A DNA stretch of 64,000 nt from Oscillospiraceae bacterium (GTDB lineage Bacteria; Bacillota; Clostridia; Oscillospirales; Oscillospiraceae), in contig JAETQF010000010.1 in the NCBI GenBank assembly GCA_021770845.1, forward strand, positions 23,667 through 87,666, read 5' to 3'. The notes under the pieces are model-generated. The model had not been told where the DNA came from. It was given only the letters and a program-made list of their open reading frames with translations, and ran no database searches. Below, piece after piece: positions 43,508 through 51,096 of this stretch. The translations under genes were made by a program, and so were the position numbers. Numbering within the stretch: the first letter of the stretch is position 1; each line of letters starts with the position of its first letter.

Positions 43508-43593
43508 CCTGGGAGACCGTCATCGGCCCTGCGTACTCCCCTTCCCCCCGCCAGGGGGGAAGGGCAGCGATAGAAGGGAGGAGCGCCCCATGA
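43504..43593 (+). CDS. 29-codon decoy copy of the gatB start
   Basis: The first 25 bases repeat the start of gatB (one mismatch) with its own GAAGGGAGG ribosome site, begin at the ATGA overlapping the gatA stop, then run through a CCCTTCCCCCC/GGGGGGAAGGG hairpin and stop at a TGA overlapping the real gatB ATG. It would give a short peptide (MTWETVIGPAYSPSPRQGG..) of no evident function; its role is probably to keep translation coupled from gatA to gatB. Translation is inferred, not shown. Confidence 0.55.
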   Translation: MTWETVIGPAYSPSPRQGGRAAIEGRSAP

Positions 43594-45020
43594 CCTGGGA
43601 GACTGTCATCGGCCTGGAGACCCATGTGGAGCTGGCCACCAAAACCAAGATCTTCTGCGGCTGCACCACCCAGTTCGGCGGCGCGCCCAACACCCACTGC
43701 TGCCCGGTGTGCACCGGGATGCCGGGGACGCTGCCGGTGCTGAACAGGCGGGTGCTGGAGTTCGCCGTCAAGGCGGGGCTGGCCCTGAACTGCTCCATCA
43801 CCCGGTATGGCAAGTTCGACCGGAAAAACTATTTCTACCCCGACCTGCCCAAGGCGTACCAGATTTCCCAACTCTACCTGCCCATCGCCCGGGACGGGGC
43901 CGTCCCCATCCACACGGACGCGGGGGACAAGGCCATCCGCATCCACGAGCTGCACATGGAGGAGGACGCGGGCAAGCTGGTGCACGACCCCTGGATCGAC
44001 CAGACCCGGGCGGACTACAACCGCTGCGGGGTGCCCCTCATTGAGATCGTCACCGAGCCGGACTTCCGCACCGCCGACGAGGTGATCGCCTACCTGGAAC
44101 AGCTGAAGGAAACGCTGCAATACCTGGGGGTGTCCGACTGCAAGATGCAGGAGGGCTCCCTGCGGTGCGACGTGAACCTGTCGGTGCGGCCCCTGGGCAG
44201 CTCAGAGCTGGGCACCCGGACGGAGATGAAGAACCTGAGCTCCTTCAAGGCCATCGCCCGGGCCATCGACTACGAGGCCAGGCGGCAGATAGAGCGCATC
44301 ACGGAGGGAAAGCGGGTGGTGCAGGAGACCCGCCGCTGGGACGAGAACAAGGACGCCAGCTATGCCATGCGCTCCAAGGAGGACGCCCAGGACTACCGGT
44401 ACTTCCCCGAGCCGGACATTCCCCCCATCGAGCTGTCGGAGGCATACCTGGACGGGCTGCGGGCCGGGCTGCCCGAGCTGGCCCAGGCCAAGCGGGCGCG
44501 GTATCAGGCGGACTACGGCCTGCCGGAGTACGACTGCCGGATGATCACGTCGGACAAGGCGCTGGCGGCGTTTTTCGAGGCGCTGGTAGCACTGGGCGCG
44601 CCCCCCAAGCAGGGGGCCAACTGGATCATGGGGGAGGTGCTGGGGGCGCTGTCCGCCCGGGGGCTGGAGCCCCGGGACATGAAGCTCACCGCCCCCACCC
44701 TGGCCCGGCTCATCGCCCTGGTGTCGGAGGGCAAGCTGAACCGCAACACCGCCGTCAAGGTGTTCGAGGCCGTCTTTGACACCGACGGCGACGTGGACGC
44801 CTACGTCAAGGAGCACGGCCTGGAGCAGGTGAACGACGACGGCCTGGTGCGGGAGATCTGCGCCAAGGTGCTGGCCGCCAACCCCCGATCCGTGGCCGAC
44901 TTTAGGGGCGGCAAGGACAAGGCCTTCGGCTTCCTGGTGGGCCAGGTGATGCGGGAGCTGAAGGGGAAGGCCAACCCCCAGGCGGTGAACGCCATTTTGA
45001 GTCAGCTTTTAAAGGGGTAA
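43590..45020 (+). CDS. gatB: Asp/Glu-tRNA amidotransferase subunit B
   Basis: 476 residues. Binds the mischarged tRNA and carries the transamidation site. GLETHVELATKTKIFCGC is the N-terminal signature, with zinc ligands in CGC and HCCPVC; KNYFYPDLPKAYQISQ and the GEVLGAL tail domain follow. GAAGGGAGG lies 9-10 bases before the ATG. A 25-base copy of its own start lies 86 bases upstream. Confidence 0.97.
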   Translation: MTWETVIGLETHVELATKTKIFCGCTTQFGGAPNTHCCPVCTGMPGTLPVLNRRVLEFAVKAGLALNCSITRYGKFDRKNYFYPDLPKAYQISQLYLPIARDGAVPIHTDAGDKAIRIHELHMEEDAGKLVHDPWIDQTRADYNRCGVPLIEIVTEPDFRTADEVIAYLEQLKETLQYLGVSDCKMQEGSLRCDVNLSVRPLGSSELGTRTEMKNLSSFKAIARAIDYEARRQIERITEGKRVVQETRRWDENKDASYAMRSKEDAQDYRYFPEPDIPPIELSEAYLDGLRAGLPELAQAKRARYQADYGLPEYDCRMITSDKALAAFFEALVALGAPPKQGANWIMGEVLGALSARGLEPRDMKLTAPTLARLIALVSEGKLNRNTAVKVFEAVFDTDGDVDAYVKEHGLEQVNDDGLVREICAKVLAANPRSVADFRGGKDKAFGFLVGQVMRELKGKANPQAVNAILSQLLKG

Positions 45021-45034
45021 CCTTCAATTTTTTC

Positions 45035-45063
45035 TTGTATTTCGGCCCATTTTATTATATACT
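45035..45063 (+). promoter_or_regulatory. Promoter of the AGCS symporter gene
   Basis: TTGTAT, 17-base spacer and TATACT in an A/T-rich gap after gatB. Confidence 0.6.
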
Positions 45064-45096
45064 GCTGGGGAAACACGAGAAAAGAGGGAAACCGTT

Positions 45097-46596
45097 ATGC
45101 TTGAGACCATCACCAAGATCAACTCGGCGGTGAACAACGTCGTCTGGGGCTGGCCCGCGCTGATCCTGCTGGCCTTTGTGGGCGTGTTCATGACCTGCCG
45201 CACGAAATTTTTCCAGATCAGCCACTTCGGCCACTGGATGAAGCAGACCATCGGCTCCATCTTCCACAAGGACGTGTCCGGCCACACCCAGGATCAGTCC
45301 ATCTCCCAGTTCCAGTCCCTGTGCACCGCCCTGGCGGCCACCGTGGGCACGGGCAACATCGTGGGCGTGGCGGGGGCCATCCTGGTGGGCGGCCCCGGGG
45401 CCGTGTTCTGGATGTGGCTCATCGCCTTCTTCGGGATGATGACCGGCTACGCCGAAAATGTGCTGGGCATCTACTACCGCCGGAGGAACTCCGCCGGGGA
45501 ATGGTCCGGCGGGGCCATGTACTACCTCCGGGACGGACTGGGCGCCAAAAAGGGCTGCAAGGCCCTGGGCACAGTGCTGGCGGTGCTGTTCTCCGTGTTC
45601 TGCTTCCTGGCCTCCTTCGGCATCGGCAACATGACCCAGATCAATTCCATCTCCGGCAATCTGAAGTTCGTGTTCGGCGTTCCCACCTGGGTCACCGGCA
45701 TTGTCATCGTCATCCTTACCGGGCTGGTGGTGCTGGGCGGTCTGAAGCGCATCGCCTCCGTCACCGAAAAGATCGTGCCCTTTATGGTCATCCTGTACAT
45801 GATTGGTTCCATCGTCATTTTCTGCACGAATATCTCCATGGTGGGTAAAGTGTTTGTCGCCATCTTCAAGGGGGCGTTCGCCCTCAAAGCCGCGGGCGGC
45901 GGCGTGGTTGGCTACGGCGTCAAGCTGGCCATCGAGCAGGGCATGAAGAAGGGCGTGTTCTCCAACGAGGCGGGCCTGGGTTCTTCCGTCATGGCCAACT
46001 CCAGCTCCAACGTAAAGGAACCGGCGCGCCAGGGTATGTGGGGCATCTTCGAGGTGTTCGCCGACACCATCATCGTGTGCACCCTCACCGCCTTCTCCGT
46101 GCTGTCCTCCGGGCTGGTGGATCTGGAGACCGGGGTCACCATGGCGGCCTACAACGGCGTGGAGCTGAGCGGCTCCAACCTGGTGGGCACCGTGTTCTCC
46201 ATGCACTTCGGCTTCGCCGGGGCGGCCTTCGTGGCCATCTCTGTCATGCTGTTCGCCTTCTCCACCTGCCTGGGCTGGAGCCACTACGGCAGCAAGGCCT
46301 GTGAGTTTTTGTTCGGTGAGAAGATCACCAAGGTCTATCAGGTCATCTTTGTGCTGGCCACCTTCGGCGGCGCGGTGATGGGGGAAAACCTGGCCTGGGA
46401 CATCGCCAACACCCTCAACGGCATGATGATGCTGCCCAACCTGGTGGGGGTTCTGGTGCTGTCCCCGGTGGTCATCGCCATCACGAAAAACTACGTGGAT
46501 CGCAAGCTCCGGGGCAAGGATGTGGAGCCCATGCTGTCCAACTTTGAGGACATTCAGAAGGAGGCCGCCGCCGCGGTGAGGGCCGGGGAGCGGTGA
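45097..46596 (+). CDS. Alanine/glycine:cation symporter (AGCS)
   Basis: 499 residues, about 11 predicted membrane helices. Imports alanine or glycine with Na+ or H+. LAATVGTGNIVGVAGAILVG is the AGCS signature, and SNEAGLGSSVMANSSSNVK is the second conserved loop. Normal length. Substrate preference between alanine and glycine cannot be told. Single gene with its own promoter and terminator. Confidence 0.94.
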   Translation: MLETITKINSAVNNVVWGWPALILLAFVGVFMTCRTKFFQISHFGHWMKQTIGSIFHKDVSGHTQDQSISQFQSLCTALAATVGTGNIVGVAGAILVGGPGAVFWMWLIAFFGMMTGYAENVLGIYYRRRNSAGEWSGGAMYYLRDGLGAKKGCKALGTVLAVLFSVFCFLASFGIGNMTQINSISGNLKFVFGVPTWVTGIVIVILTGLVVLGGLKRIASVTEKIVPFMVILYMIGSIVIFCTNISMVGKVFVAIFKGAFALKAAGGGVVGYGVKLAIEQGMKKGVFSNEAGLGSSVMANSSSNVKEPARQGMWGIFEVFADTIIVCTLTAFSVLSSGLVDLETGVTMAAYNGVELSGSNLVGTVFSMHFGFAGAAFVAISVMLFAFSTCLGWSHYGSKACEFLFGEKITKVYQVIFVLATFGGAVMGENLAWDIANTLNGMMMLPNLVGVLVLSPVVIAITKNYVDRKLRGKDVEPMLSNFEDIQKEAAAAVRAGER

Positions 46597-46615
46597 ATCC
46601 TTCCGGATACGTGGC

Positions 46616-46653
46616 AGCACCCCCGCGGGCCAGTGGCCCGCGGGGGTGCTTTG
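46616..46653 (+). terminator. Terminator of the AGCS gene
   Basis: GCACCCCCGCGGGCC and its complement with an AGT loop, followed by TTTG. Confidence 0.85.
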
Positions 46654-46698
46654 CGCCTGTGGGGCCAGCGGATGGGAGGCGGCCGGGCCGCGGCGGCA

Positions 46699-46734
46699 TA
46701 AAACAGCACGGCAGCCCGAAGGCCGCCGTGCTTT
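46699..46734 (-). terminator. Terminator of the first SleB-like gene
   Basis: AGCACGGC(g)GCC-TTC-GGG..GCCGTGCT in the minus sense, followed by GTTTTAT; starts 13 bases beyond the stop codon. Confidence 0.75.
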
Positions 46735-46746
46735 GTTCCTTGCTTC

Positions 46747-47661
46747 TCAGGCGTAAAACGCGTGAGCTCCGATTGTCGTGACGTAGGGACGGTTGCGGGA
46801 CGCGTAGCAGGACAGGCCCGCACGGCTGAAGAACAGGGCGGTGGGTACCACCTCTGCCCCGTCCAGCACCAGCTTGGCCGCGATCACGGACTCCTCATTG
46901 GGCGTGCGCTTCAGGGAGCCGCTGCTGGCCGGGCTGAACTGGTTCTTCTGGTACAGCACATCGTAGATGCTGTTGGGGAACTTGGGGCTGTCCACCCGGT
47001 TCATCACCACGTTGCCCACCGCAATCTTGCCCTCCAGAATCTGGTTGCCGCTCTCCGCGTTGATGATGCGGGACAGCCAGTAGAGGGTGTCGCCGTTGTA
47101 ATAGCTGTCGCCGGGGAGGAGATAGGCCCCTTCCCCGATGTGGTTGAGCACCACGGTGCCGTTTTCCCCGTCATAGCCCACGTCCAGGTTGAACACCCGC
47201 GCCAGCAGCCGGACGGGAGCGGCCACGGAATTGTTCAGCAGGATGAGGCTGCCCTTTGCATAGAGATAGCGGCCGTTGGCCACAATATACGAGGCGCCGG
47301 CCTGCACCGTCAGGTTCAGGGTCTCCTCCACCACGGTGGCGGTGTTCCCCGACCCGTCCTCCACCTGGGAGACCCGGGCGGCGTTGACGGTCACGGCGCC
47401 ATTCTCCTCCTCCACCATGGCCTCCGGATCCAGCATGGACACGAAGGAGCTCACGGTGACATAGGTGACGCCATTGCGGTTCTCGTACTCCACAGACTGC
47501 CGGAGCTCGCCGTCCACCAGGAAGGGGGCCCATTCAACAGTCTCCTCAACGCTGACGGGGAACGTCTCCTCCAATTCGGGGGCGTCCGCGGCCAGCGCGG
47601 GCAGGATAAAGCTCACGACAGCGAGGGAGGCCAGCAAGGAACTGACTGCTCGTTTTTTCAT
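46747..47661 (-). CDS. SleB-type cell-wall hydrolase, paralogue 1
   Basis: 304 residues. Signal peptide (SLLASLAVVSFILPALAA), a copper-amine-oxidase-N-like domain in two halves (about 50-175), and a C-terminal SleB/Hydrolase_2 domain (about 190-304) with the catalytic-type Glu in SRIINAESGNQILEGKIAVG and VVMNRVDSPKFPNSIYDV. SleB enzymes cleave peptidoglycan, often spore cortex. The CuAO-N-like part is a non-catalytic wall-binding domain in such clostridial proteins. Promoter -10 overlaps a WalR-like box. Confidence 0.9.
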   Translation of the reverse strand: MKKRAVSSLLASLAVVSFILPALAADAPELEETFPVSVEETVEWAPFLVDGELRQSVEYENRNGVTYVTVSSFVSMLDPEAMVEEENGAVTVNAARVSQVEDGSGNTATVVEETLNLTVQAGASYIVANGRYLYAKGSLILLNNSVAAPVRLLARVFNLDVGYDGENGTVVLNHIGEGAYLLPGDSYYNGDTLYWLSRIINAESGNQILEGKIAVGNVVMNRVDSPKFPNSIYDVLYQKNQFSPASSGSLKRTPNEESVIAAKLVLDGAEVVPTALFFSRAGLSCYASRNRPYVTTIGAHAFYA

Positions 47662-47694
47662 GAAATCTCTCCTTGTTACAATTTGCGGTCAAAT

Positions 47695-47732
47695 TGTAAC
47701 CATATTGTAACTGATTTAAAACTGTTTTGCAA
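47695..47732 (-). promoter_or_regulatory. Promoter with overlapping WalR-like box
   Basis: On the minus strand TTGCAA (47727-47732), 17-base spacer and TACAAT (47704-47709). On the plus strand TGTAAC-CATAT-TGTAAC (47695-47711) fits the WalR consensus TGTWAH-N5-TGTWAH exactly and covers the -10, an arrangement expected for repression. Confidence 0.65.
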
Positions 47733-47745
47733 CCTTTTTATGTAG

Positions 47746-47786
47746 TCAAAATAGCCGAACCTCCTATATTTAGAGGCTCGGCTATT
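47746..47786 (-). terminator. Terminator of the second SleB-like gene
   Basis: AATAGCCGA(a)CCTC paired with GAGG(c)TCGGCTATT; a TTTTGA follows on the minus strand. Stem of 13 bp with one mismatch. Confidence 0.75.
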
Positions 47787-47817
47787 GTGCTAATTCTATA
47801 GTTTCGTCCATTTAACA

Positions 47818-47846
47818 CCCATATAATTTCCATTATATGGGTTTTT
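47818..47846. repeat. Perfect A/T-rich inverted repeat at the gene end
   Basis: CCCATATAAT-TTCC-ATTATATGGG followed on the plus strand by TTTTT. It abuts the stop codon of the second SleB-like gene; the T run faces away from that gene. Confidence 0.6.
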
Positions 47847-48660
47847 ATTGGTAAAACCAATGACATCCAATGGTCACCACAAATTCCCTGTTCTCCATAA
47901 TCCAGTGGTTATTCGTCAAATCCGGCGCCAAAAAATACAGGCTGTTTCCGGCGGCCCTGGCCCCCTCCAGCACCAGCTTGGCCGCCAGCACGCTCTCCTG
48001 GGTGGGCTCGTCATAGACGGTGCCGTTTGCCACCGGCTGGAACTGGACGCCCCACTTGGTATCGAAGATCACGTCGTAGATGGTGTCGGGGAATTCCCCG
48101 CTGGCCACCCGGTTCAGCACCACCGTGCCCACCGCGATCTTGCCCAGCAGGGGCTCCCCCCGGCTCTCCGCCGAGATGATCCGGGACAGCCAGTACAGCT
48201 CCTCCGCCGTGTAGGCCGGGGCCGCCGCCTGGCCGCTGCCCGGGGTCAGGGTCACGCCCTGCTCCCGGCTCCAGTCCACCGTGCCGCCCAGAGCCGCCGC
48301 CAGCACCCGGACGGGCACCAGCGTCCGCCCGTTCTCCAGCAGCACCCCGTGGGGTATGTACAGCGCCCGGTCGTTCACCGTCATCCACTGATCCCCGGGG
48401 CGAACCGAGAGGGTCACGCCCTCCCCCCGCACCCAGGCCGCGCCGTTCTCCCAGGACACCTGGGCCTCCGGGGCCAGCAGCCCCGCCACCGTCCGCAGGG
48501 AGACGTAGGTAGTGCCGCCCCCCACCAGCCGGGCGGAGGCCTGGCTCCACAGATTCTGTCCGCCCACCGACAGCACGTCCTGGGCCCGGGCGGGCTGGGC
48601 CAGAGGCAGGGCCAGCGCCGCAGCCAGCACCAGCCCCGCCGCCGCTTTCCCAAACTTCAT
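47845..48660 (-). CDS. SleB-type cell-wall hydrolase, paralogue 2
   Basis: 271 residues. Same plan as the gene downstream of it: signal peptide (AAAGLVLAAALALPLAQPA), CuAO-N-like domain (about 30-145, TTYVSLRTVAGLLAPEA) and SleB domain (about 155-271) with SRIISAESRGEPLLGKIAVG and VVLNRVASGEFPDTIYDV. The two are tandem duplicates, now well diverged, each with its own promoter and terminator. The N-terminal part is about 30 residues shorter than in paralogue 1. Confidence 0.9.
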   Translation of the reverse strand: MKFGKAAAGLVLAAALALPLAQPARAQDVLSVGGQNLWSQASARLVGGGTTYVSLRTVAGLLAPEAQVSWENGAAWVRGEGVTLSVRPGDQWMTVNDRALYIPHGVLLENGRTLVPVRVLAAALGGTVDWSREQGVTLTPGSGQAAAPAYTAEELYWLSRIISAESRGEPLLGKIAVGTVVLNRVASGEFPDTIYDVIFDTKWGVQFQPVANGTVYDEPTQESVLAAKLVLEGARAAGNSLYFLAPDLTNNHWIMENREFVVTIGCHWFYQ

Positions 48661-48707
48661 CTCAGTTCACTCCTTGTCGTGGTTCCGCCGCTCCAGGCCG
48701 CGGAAGT

Positions 48708-48745
48708 TATGACAAAATTGTAACTTTTTTAGCCCCCTGGCGCAA
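48708..48745 (-). promoter_or_regulatory. Promoter with one WalR-like half site
   Basis: On the minus strand TTGCGC, 17-base spacer and TACAAT. On the plus strand TATGAC-AAAAT-TGTAAC: one perfect and one 4-of-6 half site with the right 5-base gap, placed as in paralogue 1. Confidence 0.5.
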
Positions 48746-48795
48746 GCCAAACTATTTTCCAGCGGAGGAACCCCCTTCCAGCGCCCCCGGAGGGC

Positions 48796-48830
48796 AAAAG
48801 GGCCGTCCGGCATTGCCGGACGGCCCTTTT
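48796..48830 (-). terminator. Bidirectional terminator after yhcH-like gene
   Basis: AAAAGGGCCGTCCGG and its exact complement with a CATTG loop; T runs on both strands. Confidence 0.85.
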
Positions 48831-48842
48831 GAGGTTCCAATC

Positions 48843-49307
48843 TTACAGCAGGCTCTGCTTCATCTTCACCACGGCCTTGCGGACGGCGCAGGGCTCCCCG
48901 GCGGCGCAGCCCGGGCGGTGGATGTCGTTGGAGAAGAAGACGCAGTAGCTGCCCGGGGTCACGTCCACAAAGGTCTCCCCCTCCAGATCCCTGTAGAAGG
49001 TCACGTCCTTCCCCTCCGGATCCTCGTCCACCGCCTCCTTCCCGGTGTAGGGCACATAGCCCATCCGCTCCACCCCGGAGACAATGTACTGGATGTCCAG
49101 ATAGTCGTCATGGCGCTCCGGGCGGCGAACCTCGGCGGGCTGGGTGGTAAAGTCCTGGATCATGATGTACAGATCCTTCCCCTGGAGCTCATAGGTACCG
49201 GCCTCCATATGGGCCAGATCGTGATCCGCCAGCCACTTCAGGGCGGTCTCCATGGGGGCGGGGCACTTGCAGGGGCAGGGCACGGCGTTGGCGCAGGCAA
49301 AAATCAT
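48843..49307 (-). CDS. YhcH/YjgK/YiaL family protein with Cys-rich N-terminus
   Basis: 154 residues, DUF386. Beta-sandwich proteins found with sialic-acid and sugar-catabolism genes (EbgC is a member), probably sugar-processing lyases or anomerases. DDYLDIQYIVSGVERMGYVP and FFSNDIHRPGCAAG are the family strings with metal-binding His. The first 18 residues contain Cys5, 11, 13 and 15 (CPCKC), absent from typical members. No sugar genes adjoin, so substrate is open. Confidence 0.88.
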   Translation of the reverse strand: MIFACANAVPCPCKCPAPMETALKWLADHDLAHMEAGTYELQGKDLYIMIQDFTTQPAEVRRPERHDDYLDIQYIVSGVERMGYVPYTGKEAVDEDPEGKDVTFYRDLEGETFVDVTPGSYCVFFSNDIHRPGCAAGEPCAVRKAVVKMKQSLL

Positions 49308-49361
49308 AGTCTCACATTCCTTTCCAATATATATAAGGTAAGGGCCCGTCCCCTGACGGGC

Positions 49362-49607
49362 TTACCGGGCGGACTTCAGGGCCTGGGCCAGCTGATCCGG
49401 GCAGGAGGTGGGCTTCCTGCCGCAGCGGATGCCCTCCATCCGGGCCACGGCCTCGTCCACCGTCATCCCCTTCAGCAGGGCGGACAGCCCCTGGAGGTTG
49501 CCGGAGCAGCCCCCCAGCACCCGGACGGCCCGGATCACGCCGTCCTCCACATCGATCTCCATCTTCTGGGAACAAACCCCCCGGGGGGTGTACTGAATGG
49601 TTTCCAT
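49362..49607 (-). CDS. TSCPD-domain protein
   Basis: 81 residues. The domain name-giving motif is visible near the C-terminus (KPTSCPDQLAQAL), with CSGNLQGLSALLKG in the middle and a Cys near the start (GVCSQKM). TSCPD modules occur alone and at the end of some ribonucleotide reductases, where the cysteines bind metal. The ATG at 49607 is fixed by AGGAAG 9 bases upstream and by the family length. Confidence 0.88.
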   Translation of the reverse strand: METIQYTPRGVCSQKMEIDVEDGVIRAVRVLGGCSGNLQGLSALLKGMTVDEAVARMEGIRCGRKPTSCPDQLAQALKSAR

Positions 49608-49638
49608 GCCGATTTCTTCCTTTCTGTTTCTGTTCTGG

Positions 49639-50025
49639 TTATTCGTCCTCCGGCGGCCAGTCCTCCCCACGGCGCAGGGCGTCCAGCTGGGCGGAGTCCT
49701 TGTACTCCAGGCTCCGCTCCCCCGCCAGCCCCTCCACATGGTGGGTCAGCTCATGGCGCAGGGTGGTGCGCAGCTCCTCCTCCCACACCTGGCGGGGCTC
49801 GTCAAAGAGCAGGGCGGCAAAGGAGCCGTAGTAGATGTTGATGTACCGGCCCAGCTCGTCCACGCAGTACTCGCCCATGATGTAGACGTCCTCCCCCGCG
49901 TCCGGGTCGGGCAGGGCCTCCTCCAGCAGCAGCACGCCGCCGTTGAGCTCCTGGAACAGCGCCTCCGGGAACTCGTTGTATACCTCGTCCAGGATGTCGT
50001 TGACCTCGTCAATGCTCAAAACCAT
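49639..50025 (-). CDS. Zincin-like metallopeptidase family protein
   Basis: 128 residues. HELTHHVEGLAGERSLEYKD holds the HExxH zinc motif with the Glu-containing downstream turn of the family (PF06262-like). A compact cytosolic domain with no signal peptide. The family is widespread, and its substrate unknown. Gap of 31 bases to the TSCPD gene suggests one transcript. Confidence 0.87.
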   Translation of the reverse strand: MVLSIDEVNDILDEVYNEFPEALFQELNGGVLLLEEALPDPDAGEDVYIMGEYCVDELGRYINIYYGSFAALLFDEPRQVWEEELRTTLRHELTHHVEGLAGERSLEYKDSAQLDALRRGEDWPPEDE

Positions 50026-50038
50026 GTGTTCCGCCCCC

Positions 50039-50830
50039 CTACAGCACGATCAGCCCGTACAGGCGGCTCAGCCGATCCAGCTCCGGCCGCTCCAGCCCGC
50101 CGGTGCCGTCATAGAAGGCCCGGCCCTGGTACACCCGCAGCGCCCCCTCCAGCAGCTCCGGCACGTCGGAGCACAGGCACAGGGCCTCCCGCACCGCGTA
50201 CTGGTGCTGGGCGAAGACGTCCACATCGTCCGGCTCCTGGAGCACGATCTTCACCGCCCCCACCGGGTCGTCCTCGGCGGCGATGATGTCCTCCAGCAGA
50301 TCCGGGCCGCACTCCAGCTCCTCCCCCACGTCGATGGTGCGGGTGACGAAGCATGGGGCGGTTCCGGTGGCGCAGGGGATGACGTCGGGATCCCGGCGGC
50401 TGGGGGTGTAGGGAAAGGGCACAAGGCCGTCTGCCCCCGCCCAGAACAGCGGGACGCGGGCGTACTGGGCCAGCTCCTTCAAGCGTTCCGGGGCGCACTC
50501 CTCCGGGCAATCCAGGCCGAAGGCGGCGGCCCCCATCCCCTCCGCCACAAACAGGGCGGCCAGCATATGCACCCGGGTGGGCGATTCCCCGTCCTCGTCG
50601 CACACCCAGCTCACCCAGGGGGCGGGACAGCCCGCCTCCCTCACCGCCGCCAGGGCGGCGCGGCACTCGGCCATGGTGGTCATGCCCGCGATGTGCACGG
50701 GCCCCGTCCTGGGGGTGAGGCGTTGCCGGTAGGCGGAGGCCAGCTCCTCAAAGGGGGTCTCCCCCATGGGGGGCACGTCCAGCCCCAGGGGGCCCAGCGT
50801 CTGCCGGAATATGGGCACAGAAGCGTCCAT
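50039..50830 (-). CDS. Uncharacterised protein, distant TIM-barrel methyltransferase likeness
   Basis: 263 residues. MDASVPIFRQTLGPLGLDVP, then GMTTMAECRAALAAVREAGC and GMGAAAFGLDCPEECAPERL, recall the second half of homocysteine S-methyltransferases, where a conserved Cys in a GVNC-like strand binds zinc. The GGC zinc motif is not seen, so catalysis is doubtful. No other family recognised. It leads the run of four small genes down to yhcH-like and has a consensus promoter. Confidence 0.5.
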   Translation of the reverse strand: MDASVPIFRQTLGPLGLDVPPMGETPFEELASAYRQRLTPRTGPVHIAGMTTMAECRAALAAVREAGCPAPWVSWVCDEDGESPTRVHMLAALFVAEGMGAAAFGLDCPEECAPERLKELAQYARVPLFWAGADGLVPFPYTPSRRDPDVIPCATGTAPCFVTRTIDVGEELECGPDLLEDIIAAEDDPVGAVKIVLQEPDDVDVFAQHQYAVREALCLCSDVPELLEGALRVYQGRAFYDGTGGLERPELDRLSRLYGLIVL

Positions 50831-50937
50831 AGCGCAGCGTCACAACTCCTTTTCCAAAAAATCGGGCCTCCCCGCCCGCCGCCCTGGGGCGACGGGCATA
50901 GCCCGGGGATCACCGTGCCTGCACAGCGTTTGCCGAT

Positions 50938-50966
50938 ATTATAGCAAACCCCGGCACGAATGGCAA
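50938..50966 (-). promoter_or_regulatory. Promoter of the 50,039-48,843 gene run
   Basis: TTGCCA, 17-base spacer and TATAAT on the minus strand, 107 bases before the first ATG. Confidence 0.75.
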
Positions 50967-51007
50967 GAGCGTTTCCCCGCCTTCCGCCCCCATCTTGCCG
51001 GGAAACC

Positions 51008-51036
51008 TTTACAACCTTCGACAAATTTGGTACAAT
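51008..51036 (+). promoter_or_regulatory. Promoter of the DUF3048 lipoprotein gene
   Basis: TTTACA, 17-base spacer and TACAAT on the plus strand, 60 bases before the ATG. Confidence 0.65.
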
Positions 51037-51096
51037 AATGGAAACGCCTGCGTCAACCCGCCGTGGTTGGGCGCTGAGCCTGAGGAGGGACTTTTC

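Noticed and set aside
47818..47846. Terminator for a plus-strand transcript
   Set aside because: The perfect stem and T run face the plus strand, but no plus-strand gene lies upstream for over 1 kb, so it is listed only as an inverted repeat.
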